A stretch of DNA of 64,000 nt from CAIQQQ01 sp037445025 (GTDB taxonomy: Bacteria > Pseudomonadota > Alphaproteobacteria > Acetobacterales > Acetobacteraceae): positions 1-64,000 of the forward strand of contig JBBILI010000017.1 of NCBI GenBank assembly GCA_037445025.1. Direction: 5' to 3'. Shown piece after piece: positions 9,312 through 19,648 of this stretch. Each line of letters starts with the position of its first letter. Position 1 is the first letter of the stretch. The notes under the pieces are model-generated. The model did no database searches, was not told the origin of the DNA, and worked only from the letters and a program-made list of their open reading frames with translations. The position numbers and the translations under genes were made by a program.

Positions 9312-10973
9312 ATGCCCCAGCCACCCCCTTCCAACGCCCGCATCGTCCGCGCCCCGCGCGGCGCCCTGCGCACCTGCCAGACCTGGCAGGCCGAGGCCGC
9401 CCTGCGCATGCTGATGAACAATCTCGACCCCGAGGTCGCCGAACGCCCGCAGGATCTCGTGGTCTACGGCGGCATCGGCCGCGCCGCCCGCAACTGGGAG
9501 GCGTTCGACCGCATCACCGAAAGCCTGCGCCGCCTCGGCCCGGAAGAGACCCTGCTCGTCCAGTCCGGCAAGCCCGTCGGCATCTTCCGCACCCATGCCG
9601 ACGCGCCGCGCGTGCTGATCGCCAACTCCAACCTGGTGCCGCACTGGGCCACCTGGGAGAAGTTCCACCAGCTCGACCGCATGGGCCTCATGATGTACGG
9701 CCAGATGACCGCCGGCAGCTGGATCTATATCGGCAGCCAGGGCATCGTGCAGGGCACCTACGAAACCTTCTGCGAGGTCGGCCGCCAGCACTACAACGGC
9801 AATCTGTCAGGCCGCTGGATCCTCACCGGCGGATTGGGCGGCATGGGCGGCGCCCAGCCGCTGGCCGCCACCATGGCCGGCGCCAGCCTGCTCGCCGTGG
9901 AATGCCAGCCCAGCCGCATCGACATGCGCCTGCGCACCGGCTACCTCGACCGCGCCACCGAGGATCTCAACGAGGCACTCGCCTGGGTCACCACCGCCGA
10001 AACCCCGATCTCCGTGGGCCTGCGCGGCAACGCCGCCGAAATCTTCCCCGAACTCGTCCGCCGCGGCATCCGCCCCGACGTGGTCACCGACCAGACCTCC
10101 GCCCACGACCCGCTGAACGGCTACCTCCCCGCCGGCTGGACCCTGGACCAGTGGGAGGCCACCCGCGCCACCAACCCCAAAGCCGTCCAGGCCGCCGCCA
10201 AAGCCTCCATGCGCGCCCATGTCCAGGCCATGCTCGACTTCCACCGCAGGGGCATCCCCACGCTCGACTACGGCAACAACATCCGCCAGATGGCGCTGGA
10301 GGACGGCCTGTCCGACGCCTTCGACTTTCCAGGCTTCGTCCCCGCGTATATCCGCCCGCTGTTCTGCCGCGGCATCGGCCCGTTCCGCTGGGCCGCCCTG
10401 TCCGGCGACCCGGAGGACATCTGGCGCACCGACGCCAAGGTGAAGGAACTCATCCCCGACGACCCGCATCTCCACCGCTGGCTTGACATGGCCCGCGAAC
10501 GCATCCGCTTCCAGGGCCTGCCCGCCCGCATCTGCTGGGTCGGCCTCGGCCAGCGCGACCGGCTCGGCCTCGCCTTCAACGAAATGGTCCGCACCGGCGA
10601 ACTCAAGGCCCCCATCGTCATCGGCCGCGACCATCTCGACAGCGGCTCCGTCGCCAGCCCCAACCGCGAGACCGAGGCAATGCAGGACGGGTCGGACGCG
10701 GTGTCGGACTGGCCGCTGCTCAACGCGCTGCTCAACACGGCGTCCGGCGCCACCTGGGTGTCGCTCCACCACGGCGGCGGCGTCGGCATCGGCTACTCGC
10801 AGCACGCCGGCATGGTGATCGTGGCCGACGGCACGGATGACGCGGCACGCCGCCTGGCACGGGTGCTCTGGAATGATCCGGCCACCGGAGTCATGCGCCA
10901 TGCCGATGCAGGCTATGAAACCGCCATCACCAGCGCGCATGAGCACGGGCTGGATCTGCCTTCGTTGGTCTAG
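9312..10973 (+). CDS. hutU: Urocanate hydratase (urocanase)
   Basis: Urocanate hydratase converts urocanate to 4-imidazolone-5-propionate, step two of histidine degradation, in the cytosol with a tightly bound NAD+. The 553 residues match the family's usual ~555. The NAD-binding segment GGLGGMGGAQP lies near residues 173-183. The active-site cysteine is Cys408 in GLPARICWVGLG, the counterpart of Cys410 in Pseudomonas. AYIRPLFCRGIGPFRW is a further family signature. ATG at 9312 has AGGAAC upstream. The partners hutH, hutI, hutG and hutF are all missing from the neighbourhood, so the enzyme is an orphan here; the rest of the pathway must be elsewhere or absent. A palindromic T/A-rich hairpin follows the stop. 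Confidence 0.95.
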   Translation: MPQPPPSNARIVRAPRGALRTCQTWQAEAALRMLMNNLDPEVAERPQDLVVYGGIGRAARNWEAFDRITESLRRLGPEETLLVQSGKPVGIFRTHADAPRVLIANSNLVPHWATWEKFHQLDRMGLMMYGQMTAGSWIYIGSQGIVQGTYETFCEVGRQHYNGNLSGRWILTGGLGGMGGAQPLAATMAGASLLAVECQPSRIDMRLRTGYLDRATEDLNEALAWVTTAETPISVGLRGNAAEIFPELVRRGIRPDVVTDQTSAHDPLNGYLPAGWTLDQWEATRATNPKAVQAAAKASMRAHVQAMLDFHRRGIPTLDYGNNIRQMALEDGLSDAFDFPGFVPAYIRPLFCRGIGPFRWAALSGDPEDIWRTDAKVKELIPDDPHLHRWLDMARERIRFQGLPARICWVGLGQRDRLGLAFNEMVRTGELKAPIVIGRDHLDSGSVASPNRETEAMQDGSDAVSDWPLLNALLNTASGATWVSLHHGGGVGIGYSQHAGMVIVADGTDDAARRLARVLWNDPATGVMRHADAGYETAITSAHEHGLDLPSLV

Positions 10974-10997
10974 CAAGAAAGTAATCCGAAGCAAGCA

Positions 10998-11019
10998 CTT
11001 CTTTTCTGAAGAAAAGAAG
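10998..11019 (+). terminator. Palindromic T/A-rich hairpin, probable hutU terminator (dispersed family)
   Basis: Perfect 9-base arms CTTCTTTTC and GAAAAGAAG around TGAA, followed by CAAAAGAATTTTATTCG, begin 24 bases after the hutU stop. Near-identical hairpins follow other genes at about 19.5, 31.85, 31.95 and 35.8 kb. Apart from this hairpin and the palindrome at 11231, I see nothing in the 305-base gap 10974-11278. Confidence 0.6.
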
Positions 11020-11230
11020 CAAAAGAATTTTATTCGCTTTCAGGCAATATCAGAATAATCGTCGTGGGGTGGGTAAGCGCTTGCGCCACCCGCCATGCCA
11101 CGCGAGCGCGTGGTGGTTGGCGATGCCGCACACACACCATGCGAACAACTGCTGTGTGGAGGGTCGATCTCCGAGGCCGTTGATATCGCGCACCGAGTTG
11201 GCAGGCGGCACCACATCAAATGAAGACGCG

Positions 11231-11261
11231 TACCAATGGTCATTCTTTATGACCGTTGGTA
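11231..11261. repeat. ACCAACGGTC-type palindrome, copy 1
   Basis: Arms taccaatggtcat and atgaccgttggta with one mismatch surround a 5-base loop. It lies 18 bases beyond the 3' end of the chemoreceptor gene. Two related palindromes sit at 49829 and 49907. It could be a REP-like element or a terminator. Confidence 0.55.
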
Positions 11262-11278
11262 AGCGTTACGGACTTTCG

Positions 11279-12988
11279 TCACGCCGCTTGCCGGATGTCT
11301 GTCAGGAAAGCAGAGACTTCCGTTGAGAGATCGCGCGTGCGCCCTGCCAGCATCTCGGCCGCCTGGAGCACCTCGCCCGCAGCAGTGCCAGTCGACGTCG
11401 CACCCTGGCTGACACGGGCAATCGTGCTGCCGACCTCCTGGGTGCTGGCGGCGGATTGCTGAACATTGCGCGAGATCTCGGCCGTCGCGGCACCCTGCTC
11501 CTCCACAGCCGACGCAATGCTGGTGCTGATCTCGCTGACCCTCTCGATCGTCGTCGTGATCGTCTGAATCGCCGTCACCGCTTCCGCCGTCGCCTGCTGG
11601 ATCGTGCTGATCTGCGCGCTGATGCTCTCGGTGGCCTTCGTGGTCTGCTGCGCCAGGCTCTTCACCTCGGAAGCAACCACGGCAAAGCCCTTGCCCGCGT
11701 CACCGGCCCGCGCGGCCTCGATGGTGGCATTGAGCGCCAGCAGATTGGTCTGGCTCGCAATGTTGGTGATCAGCGATACCACCTCGCCAATCTTCTGCGC
11801 ACTGTCAGCGAGATGCTGGACCATCGTGTCGGTGCGCCTGGCATTGTTCACCGCCTGCTGGGTGATCTCGGCGGATTGACTGACCTGCCGGTTGATCTCG
11901 TCGATCGACACGGTGAGTTGCTCCGCAGCGGCAGCGACCGTGCTCGCACCGCTGCCAGCCTCTTCCGCAGCCGCAGCGACGGCACTCGCATGCTCGGTGG
12001 TGTCAGAAGCCGTGGCCGACATCCCCTCGGCGGTGTGGCGCAACTGCTCGGCCGCCGCCCCAAGTGTCGTGACCAGGCTGCCCACCTTGCGTTCGAACCC
12101 ATCAGCAGTACGGCGCATGGCAGCACTCTGCGCCGCCTCTGCCATGCGCCTGGATTCATCGTTCGCCTGGCGCAGCCGTTCAACCTCCTGCGCCGCAGAC
12201 TTGAACACCTCCACCGTGCGCGCCATGGCGCCCAGCTCGTCACCCCGTTCCACGCCGGGAACCTCGGCCGTCAGATCGTTGCGTGCCAGACGCGCCATCA
12301 CCTCGTTCAACCGCCCCAACGGACGCGCCAGGCCGCCAATGCCAATCGTCAGGGCAAGTCCCAGTGCGCTCAGCAGCCCGAGTACGGACACGCCGATGAC
12401 AATGAAAATCGTCTCAGACATCCTCGTCGAAAGCGCATCGGCGTCCTGCCTGGCGCCGCGGACCAGCGCATCGACCGCCGCGGTCTGCGCCAGACGGGCC
12501 TTCTCCGCCATCGGGCTGCATTCTTTGTCCAGCCGCTCGGCGGCCTTCGCATTGTCCTGCGCCGTCGTCGTCGTCGCAGCGAACTCCACCGCCGGCGCGC
12601 ACGCGGCGAAGGCGGCAGCGTAGGCCGCGGTCGCCGGCCCGGTGATCGAGGCGTGCTGCGGCACGAGCCTGGACGCCTCGGCCACCAGGCTTTCATAGGC
12701 GTGCTGGTGATCCCGATTGGATTTCAGCAGGCGCGCGTTGTCCTCGTCTGACGTCACCACGAGCAGATGGTACGCATCGGCGAGGTAGGAAGCGACCGCC
12801 TTGTTGGCGGTCGTGAACAGCATGGCCGCCTGCGTGTCCTGGCGCAGAAGCCTGGTGTAGGCGTCATCCGCCGCTTTCAGGTTGCTGAGGCTGACGCCGA
12901 TCCCACCGATCGCGAACAGCGAGAACAGCCCAATGATCGCCGCCAGCTTGACGATGATGCGGCGATCCTGAAACGTGAGAAACCCCAT
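11279..12988 (-). CDS. Methyl-accepting chemotaxis protein (chemoreceptor)
   Basis: Inner-membrane receptor that signals through CheW/CheA to the flagellar motor. Of 569 residues, a first membrane helix is at about 13-33 (VKLAAIIGLFSLFAIGGIG). A ~155-residue helical periplasmic sensor follows, then a second membrane helix at about 190-215, a HAMP domain (RPLGRLNEVMARLARNDLTAE) and the cytoplasmic signalling domain with the hallmark hairpin tip IASQTNLLALNATIEAARAG followed by GKGFAVVASEVKSLAQQT. The sensor resembles the four-helix-bundle type, but the ligand cannot be read from sequence. The C-terminus (LTDIRQAA) has no CheR-binding pentapeptide. No che or fla genes are nearby, so it stands alone. 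Confidence 0.93.
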   Translation of the reverse strand: MGFLTFQDRRIIVKLAAIIGLFSLFAIGGIGVSLSNLKAADDAYTRLLRQDTQAAMLFTTANKAVASYLADAYHLLVVTSDEDNARLLKSNRDHQHAYESLVAEASRLVPQHASITGPATAAYAAAFAACAPAVEFAATTTTAQDNAKAAERLDKECSPMAEKARLAQTAAVDALVRGARQDADALSTRMSETIFIVIGVSVLGLLSALGLALTIGIGGLARPLGRLNEVMARLARNDLTAEVPGVERGDELGAMARTVEVFKSAAQEVERLRQANDESRRMAEAAQSAAMRRTADGFERKVGSLVTTLGAAAEQLRHTAEGMSATASDTTEHASAVAAAAEEAGSGASTVAAAAEQLTVSIDEINRQVSQSAEITQQAVNNARRTDTMVQHLADSAQKIGEVVSLITNIASQTNLLALNATIEAARAGDAGKGFAVVASEVKSLAQQTTKATESISAQISTIQQATAEAVTAIQTITTTIERVSEISTSIASAVEEQGAATAEISRNVQQSAASTQEVGSTIARVSQGATSTGTAAGEVLQAAEMLAGRTRDLSTEVSAFLTDIRQAA

Positions 12989-13080
12989 GCAGACCCCCGG
13001 TGTGCCGTCGGCAACCCCGACGCAGGAGGCAGAATGGCCGCCGGAGGTTAAAACATGATGAAGGAGAGGGTGCGGCCGGC

Positions 13081-13183
13081 CTAGAGCGGGGTGGCATCTG
13101 ATAGGCGATGCGACCCCGCTCTAGCTCTTTGTTTTAACGAGCAATTTTATGGCACGGTGAGTCCGCCTGAAGCCATATTGCTC
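13081..13183. repeat. Bipartite palindromic repeat (two hairpins)
   Basis: The first hairpin (13081-13124) has arms CTAGAGCGGGGTGGCATC and GATGCGACCCCGCTCTAG, with one mismatch, around tgataggc. A spacer CTCTTTGTTTTAA leads to a second hairpin (13139-13183) with arms starting GAGCAA and ending TTGCTC around the ATGGC/GCCAT stems. The layout (AGAGC...GCTCTAG, a GTTTTRA spacer, then a second stem) is like known dispersed repeats of alphaproteobacteria. Its edge reaches the stop codon of the DUF3617 gene. Confidence 0.55.
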
Positions 13184-13632
13184 TAAGGCGCGTCCGGCGC
13201 CGCCCGGTCCCCCGGCTGGCACGGCCCGGTGTGATGCCAGTTGATATGCATCACCGTATCGGCCGGAATGTTGGCCGGACCGCCCTCCATATGCGACTTG
13301 CCCGACATGCTCATGTCGTTGTCACCATGGGTCATGACCGAATCCGTCGTCATCACCCCGCCGGCGACCTTGCACACGCTGTGCAGGTTCACCACGTCGC
13401 CGCTGCGCTGGGCGGTGGTGGTGCAGTGCGCGCCGGCGCCACCGCGGTTGAGATCGGCCTCGGTGAACGTCCGGTCGGTCTTGTAGCAGATCCGGAATCC
13501 GGAGCCGGGCTTGGGCGGGCCGTCGCCGGTGTCCATGGTCATCACCCATTCGCCGGCCTTGATGGAGCCCAACGTCTCCGCCGCCGCCGGGAGCGTGCCC
13601 AGCAGCAGCAATGCCAATGTCAGACCCCGCAT
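13183..13632 (-). CDS. DUF3617-type periplasmic protein
   Basis: 149 residues with a clear Sec signal peptide (MRGLTLALLLLGTLPAAAE, cleavage after AAA or AAAE). The mature part has GEWVMTMDTGD, a CYKT...HCTTT pair, SVCKVAGGVMTTDSVM and a closing HTGPCQPGD. This arrangement of four cysteines around beta strands and the terminal GxCxPGD is how I recognise DUF3617, a family of unknown function in Proteobacteria. The protein is Met/His-rich in its second half (MSMSGKSHMEGG). Function is not known. It stands 75 bases downstream of aspA on the same strand, and could be cotranscribed with it. Confidence 0.75.
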   Translation of the reverse strand: MRGLTLALLLLGTLPAAAETLGSIKAGEWVMTMDTGDGPPKPGSGFRICYKTDRTFTEADLNRGGAGAHCTTTAQRSGDVVNLHSVCKVAGGVMTTDSVMTHGDNDMSMSGKSHMEGGPANIPADTVMHINWHHTGPCQPGDRAAPDAP

Positions 13633-13707
13633 GATCCCGGCACTCCTTTCCCGCCTCCCGATCCTGGCGCATCCAAGGTCCCGACGCGATGAACTTGCCC
13701 GTGACCG

Positions 13708-15117
<1,410 letters not shown>

Positions 15118-15392
15118 TGTCGTTTTCTCCTGGATCCTGTTGGGCACTCCTTGGGCACCACCCGCGGGAATCGCCAGCTGTCACATATCACGATACGGTG
15201 TTGTGACGCTGGCGTTGAGGATCGCTTAAGTTCATTGGGGTATAGTATCATGCAAGACGGCATCACGTCGGTTGGGCGATTGGCAGCCGCAGGGGAATCT
15301 CGGTTTGAAGCAGCGCGGAGCGGTCGGATGCAGGGCGCAGATCATCGAAACCTGTCCTGTTCAGGCCGATTTCATCGCCAGGCCTGCTTAGC
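15118..15392. promoter_or_regulatory. Divergent promoter region with interrupted palindrome
   Basis: The gap lies between the divergent aspA and heptose-enzyme genes. At 15180-15207 an interrupted palindrome has outer arms GTCACA and TGTGAC and inner CAC/GTG elements. It could bind a dimeric regulator of either gene. No coding sequence is evident. Confidence 0.3.
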
Positions 15393-16646
15393 TTGACGAA
15401 TCCGATGCTGCGGCAATGCGTGATCCTGGTGGGCGGACGTGGCACAAGGCTCGGCGCGCTGACCGATCAGACCCCCAAACCCGTGCTGCGCTGCGGCGAT
15501 CGCCCGTTCCTGGCCTGGCTGCTGCGCGAGCTGCAGCGCTACGGCTTCGAGGAGGCGGTGCTGCTCACCTTTCACCTGTCTGACCGGCTGCGCGAAAGCG
15601 TCGCTGCATTGCAGGCCTCGCTGCCGCGTCCCATGCGCATCGTGTTCTCCCAGGAGCCGGCCCAGGCCGGCACCGGCGGCGCGCTGCACCACGCGCGCGC
15701 CCTGCTCGACGAGCGGTTCCTGCTCTGCAACGGCGACAGCTGGTTCGACACCAACCTCGCCCCGCTGCTCGTCGCCGCCGATCCGCCGGACATCATCGGC
15801 CGCCTCCTGCTGCGCCATCTCGACGATGCCGGCCGCTACGGCGTGGTCAGCCATGACGGTGACGTCGTGACCGCGTTTCACGAACGCCCCGCAGCCGCGT
15901 CCGGGCCGGTCGCAGGCGACATCAACGCCGGCCTCTACGTGTTCGACCGGCGCATTCTCGACCACGTCACCCCAGCCTGCTCGCTGGAGCGCGACGTGCT
16001 GCCGGCCCTGGCGCAGACCGGCAGGCTGCGCGCCACCACCGGCCACGGCTATTTCATCGACATCGGCATCCCCGACGACCTCGCCCGCGCGCAGAGCGAG
16101 CTGCCGGCCCGGCTGCACCGCCGCGCTTTGTTCCTCGACCGCGACGGTGTGATCAATGTCGACCACGGCTATGTCGGCAGCATCGAGCGCTTCACCTTCA
16201 TGGACGGCGCCAGGGCCGCCATCGCCCGCGCCACCCGGGCGGGCTGGCACGTGTTCATCGTCACCAACCAGTCCGGCGTGGCGCGCGGCTATTACGACGA
16301 GCAGGCGGTGCACGACCTGCATCGCTGGGTGCTCGGCGAGGTGCAGGCGCAAGGCGGCACCATCGACGATGTGTGCCACTGCCCGCACCATCCCGAGGCG
16401 GCGCTGGCGCAGTACCGCCGCAGCTGCGACTGCCGCAAGCCCGCCCCCGGCATGCTGCGCGATCTGCTGCGCCGCTGGGACGTCGATCCCGCCGGCTGCG
16501 TCATGGTGGGCGACCAGCCGACCGACATGCAAGCCGCCGCGGCCGCCGGAATCGCCGGCTTTCGCTTCCACGGCGGCAATCTCGATGATTTCGTGGCCCC
16601 GCTGCTGGCGCGCGCCGTAAGCCCGCCGGAAAAGACCCTGGCATGA
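15393..16646 (+). CDS. Nucleotidyltransferase-HAD phosphatase fusion (HddC-like + GmhB-like)
   Basis: Two enzymes are joined in 417 residues. Residues 8-235 form a sugar-1-phosphate nucleotidyltransferase (ILVGGRGTRLGALTDQTPKPVL, then NGDSWFD as the metal-binding segment), like the D-glycero-D-manno-heptose-1-phosphate transferases. Residues 245-410 form a HAD phosphatase of the GmhB type: catalytic DRDGVIN at 249-255, VTNQSG, a zinc-binding CHCPHHP...CDCRKP pair and GDQPTD. Both steps would act in NDP-heptose synthesis for surface polysaccharide. The start is TTG at 15393; ATG at 15405 is an alternative. The stop overlaps the next gene's start (ATGA), so it is translationally coupled to the glycosyltransferase. 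The exact sugar is inferred. Confidence 0.85.
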   Translation: MTNPMLRQCVILVGGRGTRLGALTDQTPKPVLRCGDRPFLAWLLRELQRYGFEEAVLLTFHLSDRLRESVAALQASLPRPMRIVFSQEPAQAGTGGALHHARALLDERFLLCNGDSWFDTNLAPLLVAADPPDIIGRLLLRHLDDAGRYGVVSHDGDVVTAFHERPAAASGPVAGDINAGLYVFDRRILDHVTPACSLERDVLPALAQTGRLRATTGHGYFIDIGIPDDLARAQSELPARLHRRALFLDRDGVINVDHGYVGSIERFTFMDGARAAIARATRAGWHVFIVTNQSGVARGYYDEQAVHDLHRWVLGEVQAQGGTIDDVCHCPHHPEAALAQYRRSCDCRKPAPGMLRDLLRRWDVDPAGCVMVGDQPTDMQAAAAAGIAGFRFHGGNLDDFVAPLLARAVSPPEKTLA

Positions 16647-19522
16647 GCGGCCGCATCGCCAGACCGCCCGCGACACGGCGCAGCGGCGCCGAGCCGGCCG
16701 TGCTGCGCCTGCAGGGCAATCTCGACCAGGTGGCCGAGACCGGCCAGGTCATCGGCTGGTGCTGGTCGCCCGACGCGCCCTTGTCCCGCCGGATCGTGGC
16801 CGTGCTGGTCGATGGCAGCGAAGCCGTGCGCAGCACCTGTGGCCTGGAGCGGGCCGATCTGCGCAAGGCCGGCCTGGGCGACGGCGCCCACGGCTTCCAG
16901 GTGATGGTCCCGCCGGAGCACCGGCTCGACGGCGTGACCGCCAAGGTGACGCTGCGTGATGTCGCCAGCGGCAAGCTGGTCGGCGGCGTCACCGAGGTGA
17001 TCTGGAACACTCCCGCGCTTCCTGCCGCCGCTCAGGCGCCCGCGCCGGTGGTCGAACGCGTGCCGCAGGGCAATGTCGACGGCATCACCAAGGATGGCCG
17101 CGTCTCCGGCTGGTGCTGGTATCCCGACCGGCCGGAGCAGCAGGTCACCCTCGCCGTGCTGGTCGACGACGCGCCGGTCGGCACCACCCAGGCGGCCGAC
17201 TTCCGTCCGGATCTGCACGCGGCCGGCATCGGCCACGGCGCCTACGGCTTCTCCTTCGCCCTGCCGTGGTCGGTGCTGTCCGACATGGGGCAGATCACCG
17301 TCACGGTGCGCGACCACGACACCGCGGCCCCGCTCGGCCAGCCGATGACCTTGCGGCTCGGCCGCATGGCCGGCGCCGAGGACCGGGTGGCCGAGCTCGA
17401 ACGCCAGATCCGCCTGCTCACCAGCCAGGTGAAGGACCTCAAGGCCACGCTGGACGGGCTGCAGGACGAGCGGCCCGCGCAGGCGATGTTCGAAAGCCTC
17501 GGCCAGATGTTCCAGCTTCTGTCCCGCGGCGGCACGCCGGAGCTGCCCGGCCCCGCCCAGCATATGGGCCTGCGCGAGGCCATCGCCGTGCTGCAGCACC
17601 GTCACGCCCCGTTCACACTCGACATTCCGGACCATCCGATCGCAACCGTCGCCGTGCCCGCCCAGGCCGCCACCGCCGATCTCTACCGCAGCCTCGCCGC
17701 CCTGCGCAGCGCCGGCGTCGACCGCCACGCCGAGATCGTCCTGGTGGACGATGCCAGCCGCCAGCCTTTGGGCACAGAGGCGGCGCTGCTGCCCAGCATC
17801 GTGCGCAACCTGCGCTATCTCCGGCTCGACGAGGGCGCCGATCTCGCCGCCTGCCTCAACGAGCTCGCCCGCAGTGCCCACACCGACATGCTGGTCACCA
17901 TCGCCCCCGGCCTCAGCCCCGAGCCAGGCTGGCTCGAAGCGCTGGCCGACACGCTGCGCCGCGAAACCGATGTGGCGCTCGTCGGCAGCCGGATCGTCGG
18001 ACGCGACGGGCTGATGCGCCATGCCGGGCTGCTGTCGCAGGGCGACGCGTCGCCCACGCCGCTTTCCCTGCTCGCCGATTCCACGCTGCCGGAGGTGTCG
18101 TTCATGCGCCCGGTCGAGGCGGTCGGCGCCCTGGCCTTCGGCGTGCGCCGCACCGCCCTGCTGGAGGCCGGCGGCTTCCAGCCCGGCTTCGCCACGCTGG
18201 GCCACGCCACCGTCGATCTCTGCCTGCGCCTGCGCGCGGACGGCCACGGCGTGGTCACCCAGCCCGCCGCCGGCGTGCGGTGCGACGACGCGTTCGACGT
18301 CGCGCGCTATGTGCCCGACCTCGCCATCCCCACCGAGGACACGCGCCGCCTGCGGCAGCGTTGGTTCGAGACCGCCCACCCCACCTTGCGCCCGGTGCGC
18401 TTCGTCGGCCACGCCTTGGTGATCGACAACGAGCTGCCCCGCCCGGACCGTGACGCCGGCTCCGTCTCGGCGATGGAGCAGATGCTGCTGCTGCGCAAGC
18501 TCGGCTACCGCGTCACCTTCGCCGCCGCCAGCGGCAACCAGGCCGCCAACGGCGAGATCCGGATCCTGGAGAGCCAGGGCATCGAGGTCGTGCGCGCGCC
18601 CTCCTACAGCTCGGTGTCGGACTATCTGACCCGCCAGGGCCTCAGCCTCGATCTGGTGCAGGTCTATCGCTACATGAACGCCGCCATGTTCCTCGACCGT
18701 GTCCGCACGCTGGCCCCCACGGCCAAGCTGATCTTCTCGCCGGCCGACCTGCATCATCTGCGCGAGCAGCGCCGCGCCAGCGTCAACGGCGCCGCCAGGC
18801 CGGACGACTCAACCCTTGCGATCCGCGATCAGGAGCTCGCCTGCGTGCGCCAGGCCGATGCCACGATCCTCAACAGCGATTTCGAGCTGGGCCTGCTGCG
18901 CGACCAGGTGGACCCGGAAAAACTCAGGCTGCTGCGCTGGGTGAGCCACCCCACGCCGTCACCTCTGGGCTTCGCCGAGCGCAACGGCATGGTCTTTGTC
19001 GGCGGCTTTCGCCACGGCCCGAATGTGGATGGGGTCTGCTGGTTCGTCGAAGCGGTGATGCCGAAGCTGCGCGCCCGCCGGCCCGGCCTGGTGCTGCACA
19101 TCGCCGGCAGCGACATCACCGACGCCGTGGTGGCGCTGGCCGCCCCTGACGTGACGGTGCATGGCTGGGTGGCCGATCTCGGCGGCCTGCTGAGCCGGAT
19201 GCGCCTGTCGGTGGCGCCGCTGCGCTATGGCGCGGGCTTCAAGGGCAAGGTCGCGACCAGCCTCAACCACGGCGTGCCGGTGGTCGGCAGCGCCATGGCC
19301 CTGGAGGGCACCGGTCTTGCCGTGGGCCCCGGCGTGGCCCTGGCGGACGACGCGGACGCCTTCGTCGAGGCGATCCTGGCGATCCATGACGATGCGCAGG
19401 GCTGGCCCGATCGCAGCGCGCATGCGATCGAGAGCTGCCGCAGGCTGTACGCGCCGGAGGCGGCGCTGGGGGTCTATCAGGGGATTCTGAGGGATTTTGG
19501 GTTGCCGGTGTTGACGAAGTAA
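16643..19522 (+). CDS. Large multidomain glycosyltransferase (duplicated N-terminal domain, GT2-like and GT4-like parts)
   Basis: 959 residues without membrane helices. A ~90-residue domain occurs twice (about 20-115 and 145-235); both share GxVxGWCWxPDxP, VLVD, DLxxAGxGxGxxGF. A short coiled coil (about 245-280) follows. Residues ~330-560 look like a GT2 fold (EIVLVDDASRQPLG, then VGSRIVGRDGLMRHAG). Residues ~580-950 resemble GT4 enzymes (ATILNSDFELGLLRD, GMVFVGGFRHGPNVDGVCWF, VTVHGWVADLGGLLSRMRLSVAPLRYGAGFKGKV). It probably builds a surface polysaccharide with the heptose enzyme it overlaps by four bases. Donor and acceptor cannot be read. A palindromic hairpin follows the stop. Confidence 0.85.
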   Translation: MSGRIARPPATRRSGAEPAVLRLQGNLDQVAETGQVIGWCWSPDAPLSRRIVAVLVDGSEAVRSTCGLERADLRKAGLGDGAHGFQVMVPPEHRLDGVTAKVTLRDVASGKLVGGVTEVIWNTPALPAAAQAPAPVVERVPQGNVDGITKDGRVSGWCWYPDRPEQQVTLAVLVDDAPVGTTQAADFRPDLHAAGIGHGAYGFSFALPWSVLSDMGQITVTVRDHDTAAPLGQPMTLRLGRMAGAEDRVAELERQIRLLTSQVKDLKATLDGLQDERPAQAMFESLGQMFQLLSRGGTPELPGPAQHMGLREAIAVLQHRHAPFTLDIPDHPIATVAVPAQAATADLYRSLAALRSAGVDRHAEIVLVDDASRQPLGTEAALLPSIVRNLRYLRLDEGADLAACLNELARSAHTDMLVTIAPGLSPEPGWLEALADTLRRETDVALVGSRIVGRDGLMRHAGLLSQGDASPTPLSLLADSTLPEVSFMRPVEAVGALAFGVRRTALLEAGGFQPGFATLGHATVDLCLRLRADGHGVVTQPAAGVRCDDAFDVARYVPDLAIPTEDTRRLRQRWFETAHPTLRPVRFVGHALVIDNELPRPDRDAGSVSAMEQMLLLRKLGYRVTFAAASGNQAANGEIRILESQGIEVVRAPSYSSVSDYLTRQGLSLDLVQVYRYMNAAMFLDRVRTLAPTAKLIFSPADLHHLREQRRASVNGAARPDDSTLAIRDQELACVRQADATILNSDFELGLLRDQVDPEKLRLLRWVSHPTPSPLGFAERNGMVFVGGFRHGPNVDGVCWFVEAVMPKLRARRPGLVLHIAGSDITDAVVALAAPDVTVHGWVADLGGLLSRMRLSVAPLRYGAGFKGKVATSLNHGVPVVGSAMALEGTGLAVGPGVALADDADAFVEAILAIHDDAQGWPDRSAHAIESCRRLYAPEAALGVYQGILRDFGLPVLTK

Positions 19523-19524
19523 GC

Positions 19525-19548
19525 GGTTCTTTTTTGAAAAAAAGAACC
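19525..19548 (+). terminator. T/A-rich hairpin after glycosyltransferase gene
   Basis: GGTTCTTTTTT pairs with AAAAAAAGAACC across a single G, two bases after the stop. CAAAAACTTTGACC follows, as in the other family members. Confidence 0.6.
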
Positions 19549-19614
19549 AAAAACTTTGACCCGCTTGGCCCAGCCTTTCCGGACAGGGTGGGTCCAGCGG
19601 ATGAAAGTCTTTTG

Positions 19615-19636
19615 CTTCTTTTTTTCAGAAAAGAAG
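19615..19636 (-). terminator. T/A-rich hairpin after monooxygenase gene (opposite orientation)
   Basis: CTTCTTTT and AAAAGAAG arms lie 12 bases beyond the 3' end of the convergent small monooxygenase gene. With the hairpin at 19525 it forms a mirrored pair between two convergent genes. Confidence 0.55.
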
Positions 19637-19648
19637 TTCTTCCTTCCC

